Source: Betaproteobacteria bacterium (lineage in GTDB: Bacteria > Pseudomonadota > Gammaproteobacteria > Burkholderiales > SG8-39). Taken from it: a DNA stretch of 6,759 nucleotides. The stretch lies in assembly GCA_027317055.1 (NCBI GenBank), contig DAHVFK010000192.1:1-6759 (forward strand), written 5' to 3'. Positions 6,118 to 6,759 of the stretch are shown one piece after another. The stretch's first letter is position 1; each line of letters opens with the position of its first letter. A model generated the notes under the pieces. It was not told the origin of the DNA. It was given only the letters and a program-made list of their open reading frames with translations, and made no database searches. Made by a program: the position numbers and the translations under genes.

Positions 6118-6504
6118 ATGAACCTTATCCAGAAGATCGAGCAGGAAGAAATCGAGCGCCTCGGCAGGAAGATCCCGGATTTCTCGCCGGGTGATACCGT
6201 GGTGGTCAACGTAAACGTCGTGGAAGGCGAGCGCAAGCGCGTGCAGGCATTCGAGGGCGTGGTGATCGCGAAGCGCAATCGCGGCCTGAATTCCTCCTTC
6301 ATCGTGCGCAAGATTTCCTCGGGCGAAGGTGTCGAGCGAACCTTCCAGAGCCATTCGCCGCTGATCGCCTCGATCGAGGTCAAGCGTAAGGGGGATGTGC
6401 GCCGCGCCAAGCTTTACTACCTGCGCGAGCGTTCCGGCAAGTCGGCGCGGATCCGCGAGAAGATCGCTGGCCGCGGCGCTGCTGAGGTGGAGGCGCAGGA
6501 GTAG
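6118..6504 (+). CDS. rplS: 50S ribosomal protein L19
   Basis: 128-residue L19, located at the 30S-50S interface of the ribosome. MNLIQKIEQEEIERLGRKIP (1-20), DFSPGDTVVVNVNVVEG (21-37), VQAFEGVVIAKRNRGLNSSF (42-61), FIVRKISSGEGVERTF (61-76) and KLYYLRERSGKSARIREK (98-115) cover the whole family. The protein runs about 13 residues past the typical C-terminus (E. coli L19 is 115), ending in an acidic AAEVEAQE tail, which is common length variation. ATG at 6118 has GGAG (6107-6110) 7 nt upstream, the best ribosome binding site in the operon. The frame is open further upstream within trmD, but those residues are not L19. Last gene of the operon, followed by a terminator. Confidence 0.98.
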   Translation: MNLIQKIEQEEIERLGRKIPDFSPGDTVVVNVNVVEGERKRVQAFEGVVIAKRNRGLNSSFIVRKISSGEGVERTFQSHSPLIASIEVKRKGDVRRAKLYYLRERSGKSARIREKIAGRGAAEVEAQE

Positions 6505-6528
6505 GCGCGACGCCGGATGGCTGGGTGA

Positions 6529-6558
6529 ACGGGGCGCGAGCGCGCCCCGTTTTCGTTT
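6529..6558 (+). terminator. Intrinsic terminator of the rpsP-rplS operon
   Basis: ACGGGGCGC (6529-6537) pairs with GCGCCCCGT (6542-6550) around GAGC, a strong GC stem, followed by TTTTCGTTT (6550-6558). It begins 24 nt after the rplS stop. This is a textbook Rho-independent terminator and closes the ribosomal operon. Its T-tract runs directly into the next promoter region. Confidence 0.88.
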
Positions 6559-6576
6559 CCGGCGGGGCACTATAAT
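6550..6576 (+). promoter_or_regulatory. Predicted promoter of ribB, placed for a leaderless transcript
   Basis: A perfect TATAAT (6571-6576) lies only 6 nt before the ATG at 6583. A normal start 7 nt after the box would be the A of that ATG. The -35 region is weak (TTTTCG, 6550-6555, 15-bp spacing) and coincides with the T-tract of the preceding terminator. The ten bases TATAATCCGC are identical to those at the rpsP promoter (4592-4601). Confidence 0.5.
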
Positions 6577-6582
6577 CCGCAC

Positions 6583-6759
6583 ATGCGGCGCGAGATCACC
6601 ACCATCAGCCCGACCCCCGAGATCGTCGCCGAGCTCAGGGCGGGCCACATGGTCATCCTGGTCGACGAAGAGGACCGCGAGAACGAGGGCGACCTCGTCA
6701 TCGCGGCCGAGCACGTCACACCGGAGGCGATCAATTTCATGGCCAAACATGTGCGCGGC
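6583..6759 (+). CDS. ribB: 3,4-dihydroxy-2-butanone-4-phosphate synthase RibB or bifunctional RibBA, N-terminus (3' end cut by window edge)
   Basis: The first 59 residues of the riboflavin-pathway enzyme that converts ribulose 5-phosphate to 3,4-dihydroxy-2-butanone 4-phosphate and formate. Residues 8-26 (ISPTPEIVAELRAGHMVIL) form the N-terminal helix and strand. VDEEDRENEGDLVIAAEHV (27-45) is the signature, with RENEGD at 32-37 providing acidic metal- and substrate-binding residues. TPEAINFMAKHVRG runs to the edge. Whether a GTP cyclohydrolase II (RibA) domain follows cannot be seen; the sequence style resembles bifunctional RibBA proteins of proteobacteria. ATG at 6583 has no Shine-Dalgarno; the next in-frame ATG at 6649 has AGGG nearby but would delete the conserved helix, so 6583 is preferred. 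No FMN riboswitch fits in the 78 nt after rplS. Confidence 0.93.
   Translation, partial: MRREITTISPTPEIVAELRAGHMVILVDEEDRENEGDLVIAAEHVTPEAINFMAKHVRG

Noticed and set aside
6505..6582. Possible FMN riboswitch before ribB
   Set aside because: The gap is only 78 nt, is occupied by a terminator and a promoter, and shows none of the conserved RFN element segments.
5926..6750. 274-codon minus-strand open frame across trmD, rplS and ribB
   Set aside because: It spans three genes and a terminator on the opposite strand and has no recognisable domain; an artefact of high GC.

Overview
The window is a GC-rich stretch of ordinary bacterial chromosome, most likely from a betaproteobacterium (Burkholderiales/Nitrosomonadales-like). 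I infer this from protein-level resemblance and from gene neighbourhood: a pilB-CNNM transporter-YpjD block divergent from ffh, then the rpsP-rimM-trmD-rplS operon and a ribB/ribBA start. No database search was possible, so a high-GC gammaproteobacterium is not excluded.

Layout. On the minus strand (1..3134), read right to left, are ypjD (CcsA-like membrane protein), a CNNM/CorC-type transporter (yfjD/corB-like) 8 nt behind it, and, after a 141-nt gap (811..951), the N-terminal 270 codons of the type IV pilus ATPase gene pilB, which runs off the left edge. The gap holds a 9-bp inverted repeat at the transporter stop codon, a 7-bp inverted repeat, and a good sigma70-like promoter with a ribosome binding site for pilB. 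On the plus strand (3202..6759) are ffh (signal recognition particle GTPase), a TATAAT promoter, the tightly packed operon rpsP-rimM-trmD-rplS with overlapping or nearly touching genes, a strong intrinsic terminator, and a second TATAAT promoter just before the start of ribB/ribBA, which runs off the right edge. The 67-nt region between the divergent ypjD and ffh starts contains an imperfect GC-rich repeat and a run of ten C.

How the genes work together. ffh targets nascent membrane proteins to the translocon. rpsP and rplS encode ribosomal proteins S16 and L19, rimM encodes a 30S maturation factor and trmD the tRNA m1G37 methyltransferase, so the plus strand is a translation and protein-targeting block. 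The minus-strand genes encode membrane and cell-surface functions. ffh-ypjD-yfjD linkage is also found in E. coli, so this part is ancestral synteny.

I found no mobile element, CRISPR array, tRNA, rRNA or defence system, and nothing that looks like an undescribed multi-gene system. The points most worth a second look are small: a Glu at the position of the TrmD catalytic Asp169 of E. coli, an apparently leaderless ribB start, the C10 tract before ffh, and the start-codon choices of rimM and trmD. No stretch longer than about 150 bases lacks a gene.
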